Shown: positions 23,247 to 33,135 of the stretch, in pieces
Numbering within the stretch: the first letter of the stretch is position 1
Layout: each line of letters begins with the position of its first letter
Assembly: GCA_033980235.1 (NCBI GenBank)
Contig: CM067080.1
Coordinates: 62,001-126,000, forward strand
DNA: 64,000 nt
Source: Diadema setosum
Taxonomy: Eukaryota > Echinodermata > Echinoidea > Diadematoida > Diadematidae
Reading direction: 5' to 3'
Made by a program: the position numbers and the translations under genes
Notes under the pieces: model-generated
The model's input: the letters and a program-made list of their open reading frames with translations, nothing else
Database searches by the model: none
What the model was told of the DNA's origin: nothing

Positions 23247-23941
23247 CGGGCCAAAGTTAGATTGGCGCGAGTGCTGTGGCGCATAATAATCCTCTTCCTC
23301 CTCCTTTGCGGTGTCGACCGCGATTTGAGAACCGGATTTGAGAACCGCCGACCACGCCTGTCATTAGACGCTCGATAGCCCTGTCTAGCAGTCACTTCAT
23401 CTACGTGTTCAGTGGAGGGGGTCGAGTTCTTCATCTCCATCGCCGAGGCTTGGCGATCGGCTGCTTCCGCAGCACGAGCGATAGAGAGAAGACCAGTCAG
23501 CTTAATGTCCGGCTCTCTCAGCAGTCGACGGCGTAGCGACTTGGAGTTGCATTTGTCAATGAACTGATCTCGAATGTGGTCGTCCTCGTTGGCACCGAAT
23601 TCACACGTGGAGGAGAGCGTCTTAAGCCTCATGTAGTACTCATCAACAGACTCGCTGTCACGTTGCTCACATTGGCGGAATGAGTGTCTCTCGAATGCAA
23701 CGTTTTTCTTTGGCACAAAATAGCCAGTCAAGGCTGACATAGCAGAGTTGTAAGATGTTCCCCCATTCAGCGTGGCAAAAAGCCGCTGCACATCTGGTCC
23801 GACGCAGTGAAGAAGAATTGCCCGTTTTGCTGCATCTTCTGTGACTCCCGTAGCGGCAATGTAGTACTCGAATGCCATCTTCCACTTCGACCAAGCATGT
23901 GATGCTCTGGCCGAAATATCGAAGGGAGCAGGCGGAGTAAG

Positions 23942-23955
23942 CATCCTCGTCGCCA
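23942..23955 (-). other. Primer-binding site overlapping the gag start codon
   Basis: The minus strand reads TGGCGACGAGGATG one base after the LTR. TGG is complementary to the CCA end of a tRNA, and the position is that of a primer-binding site. The gag ATG uses the first two of these bases (A TGG). I cannot name the tRNA. Confidence 0.65.
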
Positions 23956-23956
23956 T

Positions 23957-24370
23957 TTTTATGTTTTTTTATGTGTGTGAGGATGAAGTCGGACTCTAAG
24001 ACTCAGTGAGAGAATGAAGGAGGCATGACTGTTTTGCTCTGGAGTCAAAACGCAAGTGTGCTTTATTCATTGTTCTCCAGTATTAATCCAACACATTCAC
24101 ATTTGATGTATCACTGTACATGATTGTTTACAATATATTGCTGATATGGTGTGATGAGGTGATGATAAATGACGGGGAGAGCGGAAAGGAAGTAGGAACA
24201 GAAAGTAGCTGTCGGCGTATCAAAGATCATGATGAGAGAAAGAAACCAGAGAACGATAAGAACTTGACAGTGGAAGGGTGGCGGTGAGATGGCTGACTAT
24301 GGAATGAATGAAACATGCTGTTTACTGCTACACCATAGATAGTCACAATATGTCTCGTGCAGACACAATA
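23957..24370 (-). repeat. 5' LTR (minus-strand sense)
   Basis: 414 bp, the same length as the other LTR and nearly identical. It should contain the promoter and polyadenylation signal, but I could not identify a clear TATA box or AATAAA in the right order. Confidence 0.93.
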
Positions 24371-25320
24371 GCTGCCAGTAATTGCCAGCAGTTTTCGTCC
24401 GGTGCGCCCCCTTAATTTCCAAAACGAAAAATATAGCTACAAACGGCAGTTTTTGGACTGTCAAATGTCAAAATTTTGAAGCTCGCTCGCTTCGCTCACT
24501 CGCATTTAATCATTATGCCATTCTCCTGATGTTGCTGCCAGTAATTGCCAACATTTTTTGCCCGCTGCGCCCCTTAATTTCCAAAGCGAAAAAATACAGC
24601 CACAAACGACAGTTTTTTGGACTGGAAAATGTCAAAATTTTCAAGCTCATTCGCTTCGCTCGCTCGCATTTAATCATTATGCCATTCTCTTGATGTTGCT
24701 GCCAGTAATTGCCAGCAGTTTTCGCCCGGTGCGCCTCCCCCCCCCCCCCCTTAATTTCCAAAGCGAAAAATTACTAGTACAGCCACAAAGGACATGTGGG
24801 ACTGTAAGATATCAAAATTTTCAAGCTCACTCGCTTCGCTCGCTCGAATTTAATCGTTATGCCATTCTGATGTTGCTGCCCGATTGCCGGCAGTTGCGCC
24901 CGGTGTGCCCCCATAATTTCCAAAAGCGAAAAAATACAGCCACAAACGACAGTCTTTGGACTGTAAAATGTCCAAATTTTCAAGCTCGCTCGCCCCGCTC
25001 GCTCGCATTTAACTGCTATGCCATTCTCCTGATGTTGCTGCCAGTAATTGCCAGCAGTTGCGCCTGATGCGGCCCCCTTAATTTCCAAAGCGAAAAAGTA
25101 TAGCTACAAACGGCAGTTTTTAGACTGTAAAATGTTAAAATTTTCATGCTCGCTCGCTCCGCTCGCTCGCATTTAATCGCTATGCCATTCTCGTGATGTT
25201 ACTGCCAGTGATTGACAGCAGTTGCGCCTGGTGTGCCCCCCTTAATTTCCAAAGCGAAGAATATAGCTACAAACGGCAGTTTTTGGACTGAAAAATGTCA
25301 AAATTTTCAACGCAAAGAGA

Positions 25321-25980
25321 TTTCACCGTAGGAGGGGGAAACCCCCCTACCATACCCTCCCCCCTCGCTTGATTCGTTCCCTCACATAACCGCTCCTCCT
25401 AAGATCAAATCCTGCCTACGCCGATGATAGGCCTCATTATTTAGTAGGCCTTCACAGTGATGTCGCACAGCAAGAGCTGAAATACCACGATTTTGTCATT
25501 CAATAATATATTGTGAATATTTCATTTTCTTAGTGTTTTTTTAAAGAAAAGAAAACAAAATTTTCACCACAAGTGAGCACCAGATCGCTGAATTTCAGGT
25601 CTGAAAAATGCAAAATCTTCCTCGTGTGGGAGAAGGATACCCCCCCCCCCCCCCCCCCCCACATACACACCCTTCCCCCGTACGGTCGTTCCGCTGCCTC
25701 TCACAGATATTTCCCCCCCCCAAAAAAAAAAAAAAAGAAAATGTTTTCATACTTTTAAGGTCTGATTTTCCGCCGAAAGTCGTCTGACAAGCAAAAAAAA
25801 AAGAAGCAACAAGAAGAAAAAGTCTTTATGTTGTTGCTGCCACTTTTCTCCCACTTTATATTTCATGCAAAAGAGTGGGGCATCCGATCCCTGTAAAGTG
25901 TGTATGTGGGGGGGGGGGGGGGGGAGGGGGGCACAAAGCTTCTCCCCCCCCCCCCCCCACCCCCAACTCCTCAGTATGGA
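25321..25980. other. No gene seen; C-, G- and A-homopolymer tracts
   Basis: It holds C-runs at about 25639-25660, a G-run at about 25910-25932 and a C-run at about 25945-25959. The phrase AGGAGGGGGAAACCCCCCTA (about 25330) recurs with changes at about 53578 together with nearby words, so it belongs to a dispersed family. Confidence 0.65.
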
Positions 25981-26372
25981 TTAAAGGGTGTGTACAGTTC
26001 TGGTCGAGGTGTAGATTTAGCTTTTTAACATTTTGTGAGATATTCAGAGACCACTCTATGAGATGTAAGGGGGAATGCAGTTCTAAGGGGTATCAAAAGT
26101 TTATTCGATGAAAATCGGTTTTGAAATGGCTGAGATATCCCAAAACAAGGTGAAACAAAGAGACCGTAATAAAGTTGTGGCATGTCGCCTTTTATTATTA
26201 GCACTTTTTTGGATATCTTAGCCATTTGAAAACCAATTTTCATCAAATAGATGTTGAATCCTTCTTAAAATTGCATGCTCTTTCATATTTCATAAGAGGC
26301 TTTTCATTATCTCACTTAGGAATGTTCAAAACATGAATCCCTACCTCAACCAGTACTGTACAGTCCCTTTAA
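25981..26372. mobile_element. TTAA family-2 palindromic MITE, full copy
   Basis: TTAA at both ends (25981-25984 and 26369-26372). The left arm TGTACAGTTCTGGTCGAGGT and the right arm CCTCAACCAGTACTGTACAG are inverted repeats, as are inner blocks (GATGAAAATCGGTTTTGAAA against CAAAACC-like counterparts). About 390 bp, no coding capacity. Confidence 0.88.
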
Positions 26373-26427
26373 TGTGCCCCCCTTGGGCCTGCGAGGGGTC
26401 AAAATAGCTTGGGCTTAATAGGGTTAA

Positions 26428-27804
26428 ATGGAAGAATCAAGAGCAGCTGAGGATGAAATCATCGATGAACAGTAAAAGTAAGTAAAGTAAAGTACTAGTG
26501 AAGTAAAAGAAGAAGAAGAAGAGGAGGAAGAAGAAGACGGAGGAATGCACGTCGCTTTACTTCACTGTGTACTGTATCCTTTTCTGGGTATCGAGCTCGC
26601 ACTGCGCACTCTTGCGTGCGCAGAGTTACCAGTATACTAATACTGCACCACACTTTTGCACACGTACGATTGCATGATGATGCAGCGTGAGAGATTCTGT
26701 ATACATTGTGTGTATCGAAGGCAATCATCTATCACTGCATTCTCCCTAACATCAGTAACACACATGCGCACACACACACACACACCGATACACACTCTAC
26801 ACGTGAATGGGATGTAACCAGCCTCCACGACGAAGAAATATCACCGCCGCTTCTGCCTTGTTATTCACCTGTACTTTCACCTGTTACGAAGGCAAAATTT
26901 CACTTTTCCCGATCGCTGCGTCTTTTGGCTGAACAAGTTGTAAGTATCTACAGTAATGGGTTTGATTGTGGCTTTTCTTATGTCATGTTGATGAGAAATG
27001 GGATAAATGTTGGCAGGGAACGACACTTGGCGCCGTGACAGGTAGGCCTAAGTGCGAACAATAATTGGCGAGTGGTAGTGCTGCCGCAGTGTACAACAAG
27101 CGGGCAGCGATGGATACAGACAATGGGCCGATGCTGCATGCTGCCTGATACAATAATCAGCTGGTAGAGAAGCCAAACAGACTGGAATATTGTAGAGTCT
27201 ATGTTGGCCAACAGTAGCGTATTGCAAGTGGTACCGGTACGCGGTAGTAGAACATTGTAGTATAAATCTGCCAAATCTACTCCATATTCATTTGTCGGAG
27301 AGTGAATGGCGAGGTCAACTTAGGGCATATTGTGCATTTGTCTATGCCAACTTGGCGTCATTTTGAGGCGGCCAACCGATTGAGCAATGTGATCATGTGT
27401 GCATGATGTGGCTTGCTATCATGCTTATGTATGAATGGCCTATCACATGTCAGTCTTTTTTGTAATGTAACTTTTTTTTTTTAATTTGTGCAGTGGCAAT
27501 TTGATTATCAGAATCAGCATGGGTTTAGCCATTTGGCATTGATGATTGGCCAAGGACCAGTCTACAATTTACGAATATTGTATGTAACGTTAATCCTAAA
27601 TTTTAAAAGGTGTAATCTACACCAGTACACTAGATCTATATGCCGACTATTTTGCGAGTCTAAATTTTTGCAAATCGGAACTTCCAAACGATTTCGTGAG
27701 TGGTTAAATGCGTGATCGTGGAATCGTGTACCGAATGGAGAAATAAATTGTGTTATAGATTTGTAGGGTGTTATTTGTATTAATTGTGCTTATTTATTAA
27801 TATA
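26428..27804. other. No gene seen
   Basis: It has purine-rich GAAGAA runs at about 26508-26540, a CA microsatellite at about 26767-26785 and ordinary mixed sequence. A 110-residue frame at 26706-27038 begins in the CA tract and has no recognisable domain. Confidence 0.6.
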
Positions 27805-30604
27805 GGGGCAAGTCCAAGATAATGTCCCCTCAGATGCTCAAAATTCATCTTTATTTAATCAAAAAGTTATTGATATCACGTTGTAGCCAAAGAGTGAAAT
27901 TACATGTTTCCAGCAAAGAAAATATTTAATTATGCAAATTTATGCAATAAATATGGCCTTAATTTGCATAAATCAAAAACAAACCTTACGTATGGGACAA
28001 ATTAAAAATATTCATCTAAAATCAGTTGAATTTGTCCTTGACCTAGTTCCTTCATGGACATGACCCCTGTATGAGCTAGTATAATTTCCAATAGGTAAGA
28101 CAAGGTCAGCACATTAATTATGCAAATTATGCTCTTTCCCAGAACGAAGTGTCCCATACGTAAGGATTTGAGTATGTTTTTTTAAGTTTTTTCTGAAGAT
28201 TTGTAACATGGACCAATCATACTTTAGGAAGTTCTAATTTATTCATTTTAACTCCAGATTAGCAAAACTCAATGTGGAAATTTAATTAGTCCTTCATCTT
28301 ATAACTAATTAAATTTTGCTTACATATGGGACAAATGCCTTACGTATGGGACATTACATGCAAAGTGAATGGGAAAACCGCCTTTTGACATGGATGCTAT
28401 ATGTCCTTACATTTGTTTGGTTAATGGTTATCTTTGCACCTACTCTAAAGGATATGTCTATATATCTACCTCTCCTACTTAGTTGACCTCAGGGAGAGTG
28501 TAAGAACAGCATTATTGAGTCATTCTATGATTAAGAAAGGAAAATAAAGAATATTCATTTATACTTGTATTTTCTTATTTTCATTACAGGCTGTGCAGCT
28601 GGTCTTCAATTAACATTCCTCCCTTTAGCATTTTGATATTGGACATTTTCTTAATTCAATTATCATTTTCAACTTTACCTCTCTACAAAATGACTTTGTC
28701 CTAGAGTATGGGATTCTCTGAGTGTCATTTTAGGTGCAGTACACTGTTCAGCATACAGGCTGTACAGCCTAAAAAGGGAAATCAAAATAATTGTGCTTGT
28801 GGTGCTCATCAATGACCACATTACAGGTCTTACTGAAAAGAAAAATCACTTGAGGTGACATCAGGTAACTTTGTCATTACTTGAGTTGATAGCAAAGGAA
28901 AATCCCTACAAGAATACTTTTTATTTTGATATGATGTTTAATATTTCAACTGCACACCCTCAGAATATGTCATGACTTTAATATCAAGGTCATGAACATG
29001 ATTTCTGAAAATCCTGTAAAATGAAGACTATAGTTTACATTTGCCATGAACCACAATATCAATACTGGTTCTGTGGTTGGAGTGCTAATAACACAAATTA
29101 CACAAACAAATAGTGAGTTCAGTTTTCTTATCTATATTGTGTTTGAAGAGACAGATGTGCTCTGAGACACCTTCATCAACTCATACTTACTTTGTACCCC
29201 ACATCTACACAATTATCAACAAGCATTGCAATCTCGTAGTGTATGATCAAATTAGGTTATTAGAATTTATCAAAATTATAAGTTTCAGATCAGTGAGTTA
29301 CTTAAGTGTTTCAAATCTAGAATTACATTTTCTCTTAAGATTTAAATGTACAAATGATAATCTTTCCTGTATCACTACACAAGCATGTATGTACAAAGTG
29401 TAAACACAAATTTTATCGTCTTTAGTTTCATAGACCTGAAGCCAAACAATTTGGAGAAAAAAAAAAGCCAGCATTGGCACATACATTCTTCAATCTCTTT
29501 GTTCTACCACGGCTTTTAAAATCTAAAAGTTTCATTAAAATTAGATTGATTTTGCTGAAGCTAAAATTCACATGGCAAAACATGATGATTACAGAGCAAA
29601 ATTAATCACTCTTCATGTTGTTTTGTTTTGTGCTGCATCTCAAACAATTACAAAGCTCTATAAAAACTTAGACAACTTGCAAGGTTAGCCTAGAACTACT
29701 GAAAGTACCCACTTCAAACTGTTATTTGCAAATTACACTGTACATGACATTTGATTTTACAGTAGAAATGATTAAGACTACAAATTAGGCATGGCACATG
29801 TGCATGTATGCTACATCAAGGTCGCAAGCTAGAATTCGCACATTTTTTTTTTTCATTTGATAAAAGATATTGACCAGAGTATTACAAATGGGCTAGAAAT
29901 AGAGTGTCAGTATACAGTATCTGTATGTGTAGACATCATGAGGACGGTGTTAATGCATGACGGAATCCAATCTAAGACATTTAATTGTAAATTGGTAATT
30001 ACTTTTATTTGTCTTATTTTAGCTTTTGTTAGGTACATGTATCTGAACGGGGAAAGTACCCACTTAGAAGTCTATTTCATTTGTTACATGTTGTAGTAGT
30101 ATGATTTGTGGAACTGAATATGACAATATGGGGAAATTTAAAGTCATTCCCATTAATACACTTGTGCACTAAAGACAAATGTCCCATACGTAAGTTGAGC
30201 CATGTCCCATACGTAAGGTGTACTTTCGTTAACTGAACGAACTTCATGAAAATATGCTCCATTCTTTTGCAGTGAAACTTTGCTGAAAGATACTTCAGTA
30301 TTGTACCTTTCTTCACTTCTAAACAGAACTTGATCAGTTAGGTACTTTCAGAGAATTTTCAAATCAAACTTTATTTTGAAAAATCCAGTTTTTCTCTGGT
30401 CCCATACGTAAGTTGCCATATTTTTCTTAATAAAATAATTAACCCAAGGTCAAATGACATCAAACTTAAACACAATATTCTTCTCAGGGCTACCAGTCCT
30501 CCTGATGATAAACAGTAAAATCCAAGTGCTCCTTCATTACTTTTCAGAGGTTTGAAATCTCTGAATGTCCCATACGTAAGGTGCGCGATATCTTTGACTT
30601 GCCC
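27805..30604. mobile_element. 2.8-kb TIR element with eight subterminal copies of GTCCCATACGTAAG
   Basis: The ends GGGGCAAGTCCAAGATA and the inverse of TATCTTTGACTTGCCC form a short TIR flanked by ATA on both sides. The 14-mer occurs as CTTACGTATGGGAC at 27985, 28319 (one change) and 28339, as GTCCCATACGTAAG once on the left at 28151, and as GTCCCATACGTAAG at 30181, 30204, 30399 and 30567. The 1.8-kb centre has none. The motif contains the palindrome TACGTA. No transposase is recognisable. I infer a non-autonomous DNA transposon with repeated protein-binding sites at its ends; the superfamily is unknown. Confidence 0.75.
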
Positions 30605-32109
30605 ATAGACGTAATTATGACTGTAATTGCGGTACAAAATGTGTTTGTATTATCATTATAATTTTGGTACAATGTAATGTCAATGGAAGCCAAATTTCTG
30701 TCTGACATAGACCAATAAAGAATGAATTAATTAATTAATGAAATGTACATGTACATTGTATACGCATGCGTCACATTCATAGCATGATCAGAGTCGATAT
30801 ATTTTCGTATGTCTTTAATTTCGCAAATAGCATCTGACTCGCAAAATTCAGGAAAATAAAAACCTCACGAAATATTCGGCATGTACAATATCTTTTAAAA
30901 TTTAGGTACCAATGCAATGGGTGATATTATGATCTTGTGTTGTTGACCTAATGTTCACTGCAGAGCTAACGCAAGAGGTCCACACACTCGATCATTGTAT
31001 AACAATGTTAAAAATTGTCTGAGTTAGCCAGGTCATACTGCCAGTCATGTAGAATGAATGGGTTGGTGCTGTAATAATGGTACCAAGATTATTTCATGTA
31101 ATTCACCCAACTGTACTTTTTCTAGACCCTATTTCAAACTCTTCTTCTTCTGGGTGAAGTACTGACCTCTGGGAAGAGTATTTTCACACTGTGCAGTGCA
31201 GAAACTAGTGTGCCATGCTGCATTGTTTGATGCTGTTTGGTTTAATACAGGTATTTATAGTAGAAGACTACTAGAGTAACTGCGTCAGTAAGCGTCCGTG
31301 CAGCCGTTCGCGGCAGGTACAACATACACGGTAATATACAGCTAAACACAGCATTGCACTGTCACATGCACACTACACATACACTAACACACTAGCAATC
31401 AACAAAAACCAACCGATAAAATGGGCACGATCTCTGACGAAAGTGAAATTTTCTCACCTAAATGACAACATATCGCATCCAAAATGAAATTTTCGGTACT
31501 TCTTAACATAACAGTTAAGAAACAATGGTCCAAGAAACTGGATTTTTTGTCGTTTTCTCGATGTTCAGGGATTTTGAAAACATATCGTCACGTAAAACAG
31601 AACTTTCGCGAGCCGATGTGGGCCGCCATTTTTTTCGGAAAATGGATGTTACCATCGAAAAAAAGTGAGAAAAACACGAGAAAGACATCAACAACACCGC
31701 CAGAATTGCGATCTTGTTTGCGGCCAATGCATGTGCGCACGCTATTTTCACGTGCTTTCGCAATGGGAAATGGCGCTTACGCAATGTTCGCGAGACATGT
31801 GAAGGCGTTCAGCCAAAGATCGCGGAGCACGCGCGTATTGCATAGGGATTGTACATCGTGCCGCAAGCAGAAATACTACGTCGCATATCGCCCTTATCGG
31901 CGAAAATTGTGCCGGGTTTTGCCCTGGTAAATCATGAAAACTGCGTTGGTCAATGGTAAATTTCTTTCATGAAAACAATTGCGTTAATGAATAATCTTGT
32001 CTATGATATATGAAATGGTTGAAAATAATTTGCCTGATTTGTTTACAAGTTGGAAAAACCCTCAACAATGCTTAAACTGCCGCAAACGGGATATTTTACT
32101 CTATGTACA
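30605..32109. other. No gene recognised; CpG-containing stretch at 31420-31930
   Basis: A 148-residue plus-strand frame (31484-31930) is overlapped by an 89-residue minus-strand frame; neither shows a known domain, and the plus-strand product is just Arg/Lys rich. The stretch is locally CpG-rich and includes GGGCCGCCATTTT (about 31620), close to a YY1 site. It could be a 5' exon or promoter region of an unseen gene or part of another repeat; I cannot decide. Confidence 0.4.
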
Positions 32110-32890
32110 GTGCATGATGTTACAGCATGTATGTGCATAGAACAAGAATTTCACAAAATTTTATTTTTTCGAAAAAAGTCCACATTAACTCAACTTGTCA
32201 CTGACGTACAGTATGTTAAAGGGGAAGGCTAGTAACTGATCAGTGGGAATCAGTGGAAATGCTGGGAGATGATTGTTTCAATCCTTATGGGATTCATTCA
32301 AGAGTTCATTGTATATCTATTGTTGTGTGAAAATGATTTGCTTCAGAATGGTCTCATATTCAAGTAATGTGCAGTTTAATGCTTCCAGGTTAGCGTCCCT
32401 GGTCAGTGACGGAGCATTAATCTGCACATTACTTGAATATGAGACCGTTCTGAAGCAAATCATTTTCACACAACAATAGATATACAATGAACTCTTGAAT
32501 GAATCCCATAAGGATTGAAACAATTATCTCCCAGCATTTCCACTGATTCCCACTGATCAGTTACTAGCCTTCCCCTTTAAGAGTAATATTCCGTCTGCCT
32601 TCTGAAAGAGGCAAGTCAAGTGTTCTTTTATTATGCAAGAAAAATGAAAATATGTTGAGTTTTCTTTGTTTTCTTTATAGCATTGTTCACATGTGACATC
32701 ACAAGCTACAGTAGCCTTCTCATCCAGCAGTGAATGAGTAGAAACTTAAAAAATTCATAACTTTTGAATGGATTGTCAGATTTACCCCAAACTCTCACTG
32801 ATGTGTTCTACATGTACATTGTAATCGTACATAGTGTACATGTACACGTTATGTACCAATATTACTGCATTCACTCAATCCACCTGTGAG
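32110..32890. mobile_element. TTAA family-1 MITE, left-truncated and interrupted
   Basis: The left remnant (GAATTTCACAAAATTTTATT, then AAAAAAGTCCACATTAACTC) and right remnant (CTGAAAGAGGCAAGTCAAGT to CACTGATGTGTTCTAC) match the family consensus visible at 47562. It is split at a TTAA by the 32216-32580 palindrome. A second short insertion of TGTACATG-rich sequence lies at about 32811-32857, after which the arm resumes (ATTACTGCATTCACTCAATC). Confidence 0.75.
32216..32580. mobile_element. TTAA family-3 MITE: near-perfect 365-bp palindrome
   Basis: TTAA on both sides (32216-32219 and 32577-32580). Each arm is about 166 bp, starts AGGGGAAGGCTAGTAACTGA and pairs with the other with about three mismatches; the loop is about 29 bases (32386-32414 region). 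Because of the symmetry both strands give nearly the same 68-residue translation, which is a product of the palindrome. Confidence 0.95.
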
Positions 32891-33059
32891 ATGTCAAAAT
32901 GGGAACAATATAGTTATGATTCTTCTTTTTTTTTTCTAGACTTAACCGTTTTTAGGTTATGGTTTGTTGAGAAAAATAGTGATATCTTTTTGTCTTTTAG
33001 GCTTTATTGCAAAATAGTAGGATTTTTGTGATATGACTCACATACAATTGTACACTTAC

Positions 33060-33135
33060 AGGTATTGCATCAAATGTAATATCTCAAAATTTGTTTTTTG
33101 AATTGCTGCTCCCAATGGTAAACAGTACCTTTAAT
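33060..33135. mobile_element. TTAA family-4 MITE, terminal fragment
   Basis: GCTGCTCCCAATGGTAAACA followed by GTACCTTTAA matches the end at 18440-18486 and, inverted, the start of 42352-42708. Confidence 0.65.

Larger units (their letters stand above)
23114..23956 (-). pseudogene. gag: Ty3/gypsy gag, frameshifted before the zinc knuckles
   Basis: The 280-residue frame starts with ATG at 23956, one base from the 5' LTR. Residues 1-170 resemble the capsid region of Mag-like gag proteins (FEYYIAATG, ILLHCVGPDVQRLF, RHSFRQCEQRDSESVDEYY, then a LRTLS-like helix). Two CCHC knuckles are encoded at 23139-23246 (CSNCGINGHH..C and CRKCHKIGHYSRVC) but in another frame, so this frame ends in unrelated sequence. 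A 13-bp tandem duplication (GATTTGAGAACCG twice, plus strand 23322-23347) lies just upstream of the knuckles and shifts the frame. The nucleocapsid would bind the RNA; this copy would make a capsid without it unless ribosomes shift. Confidence 0.8.
20762..24370 (-). mobile_element. Ty3/gypsy-type LTR retrotransposon, integrase-less, 3.6 kb
   Basis: Two 414-bp direct LTRs (20762-21175 and 23957-24370) bound a minus-strand interior with gag, zinc knuckles, protease, RT and RNase H. GCTGC is duplicated on both sides (20757-20761 and 24371-24375). I counted three differences between the LTRs, so about 0.7% divergence and a recent insertion. A primer-binding site and a polypurine tract are in place. 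Nothing follows RNase H before the polypurine tract, so integrase is deleted; full elements of this group usually run 5-6 kb. It inserted into a satellite unit. Confidence 0.95.
20300..25320. repeat. 163-bp satellite array, about nine units, split by the LTR element
   Basis: CCATTCTCCTGATGTTGCTG or close variants start at 20417, 20580, 20741, 24518, 24682, 24862, 25021 and 25185. Spacings are 159-164, with one of 180. The 20741-24518 gap is 3777; subtracting the 3609-bp LTR element and its 5-bp duplication leaves 163, one unit. Each unit has AGCGAAAAATATAGCTACAA, an AAAATGTCAAAATTTT phrase, a CTCGCTCGCTTCGC block and a variable C-run before TTAATTTCC. Reading frames across it are periodic products of the repeat. 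Confidence 0.95.
18487..26423. mobile_element. piggyBac-like TIR unit (TTAA target, CCCTAT ends), 7.9 kb with nested repeats
   Basis: The left end CCCTATAAAGCCCAAG and the right inverse end CTTGGGCTTAATAGGG match at 15 of 16 positions. TTAA stands immediately outside both (18483-18486 and 26424-26427). TTAA duplication with CCY termini is the known signature of piggyBac transposons. No piggyBac transposase is visible; the interior is a satellite array, a Ty3/gypsy element, homopolymer tracts and a MITE. It may be one non-autonomous element or two neighbouring copies that bracket the region; near the right end the CCCAAG-GGGGGGCACAT phrase is repeated. Confidence 0.6.

Noticed and set aside
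24382..25088. Frames of 100-170 residues on both strands with repeated YAILLMLLPV-like segments
   Set aside because: Periodic translation of the 163-bp satellite; frame and sequence repeat with the unit.
20300..25320. CRISPR-like repeat array
   Set aside because: Units are contiguous 163-bp satellites without spacers, in a eukaryotic repeat region with no cas genes.
32273..32523. Two overlapping 68-residue frames on opposite strands with nearly identical proteins
   Set aside because: They are the two arms of the 365-bp palindrome read from each strand; no codon bias or domain.
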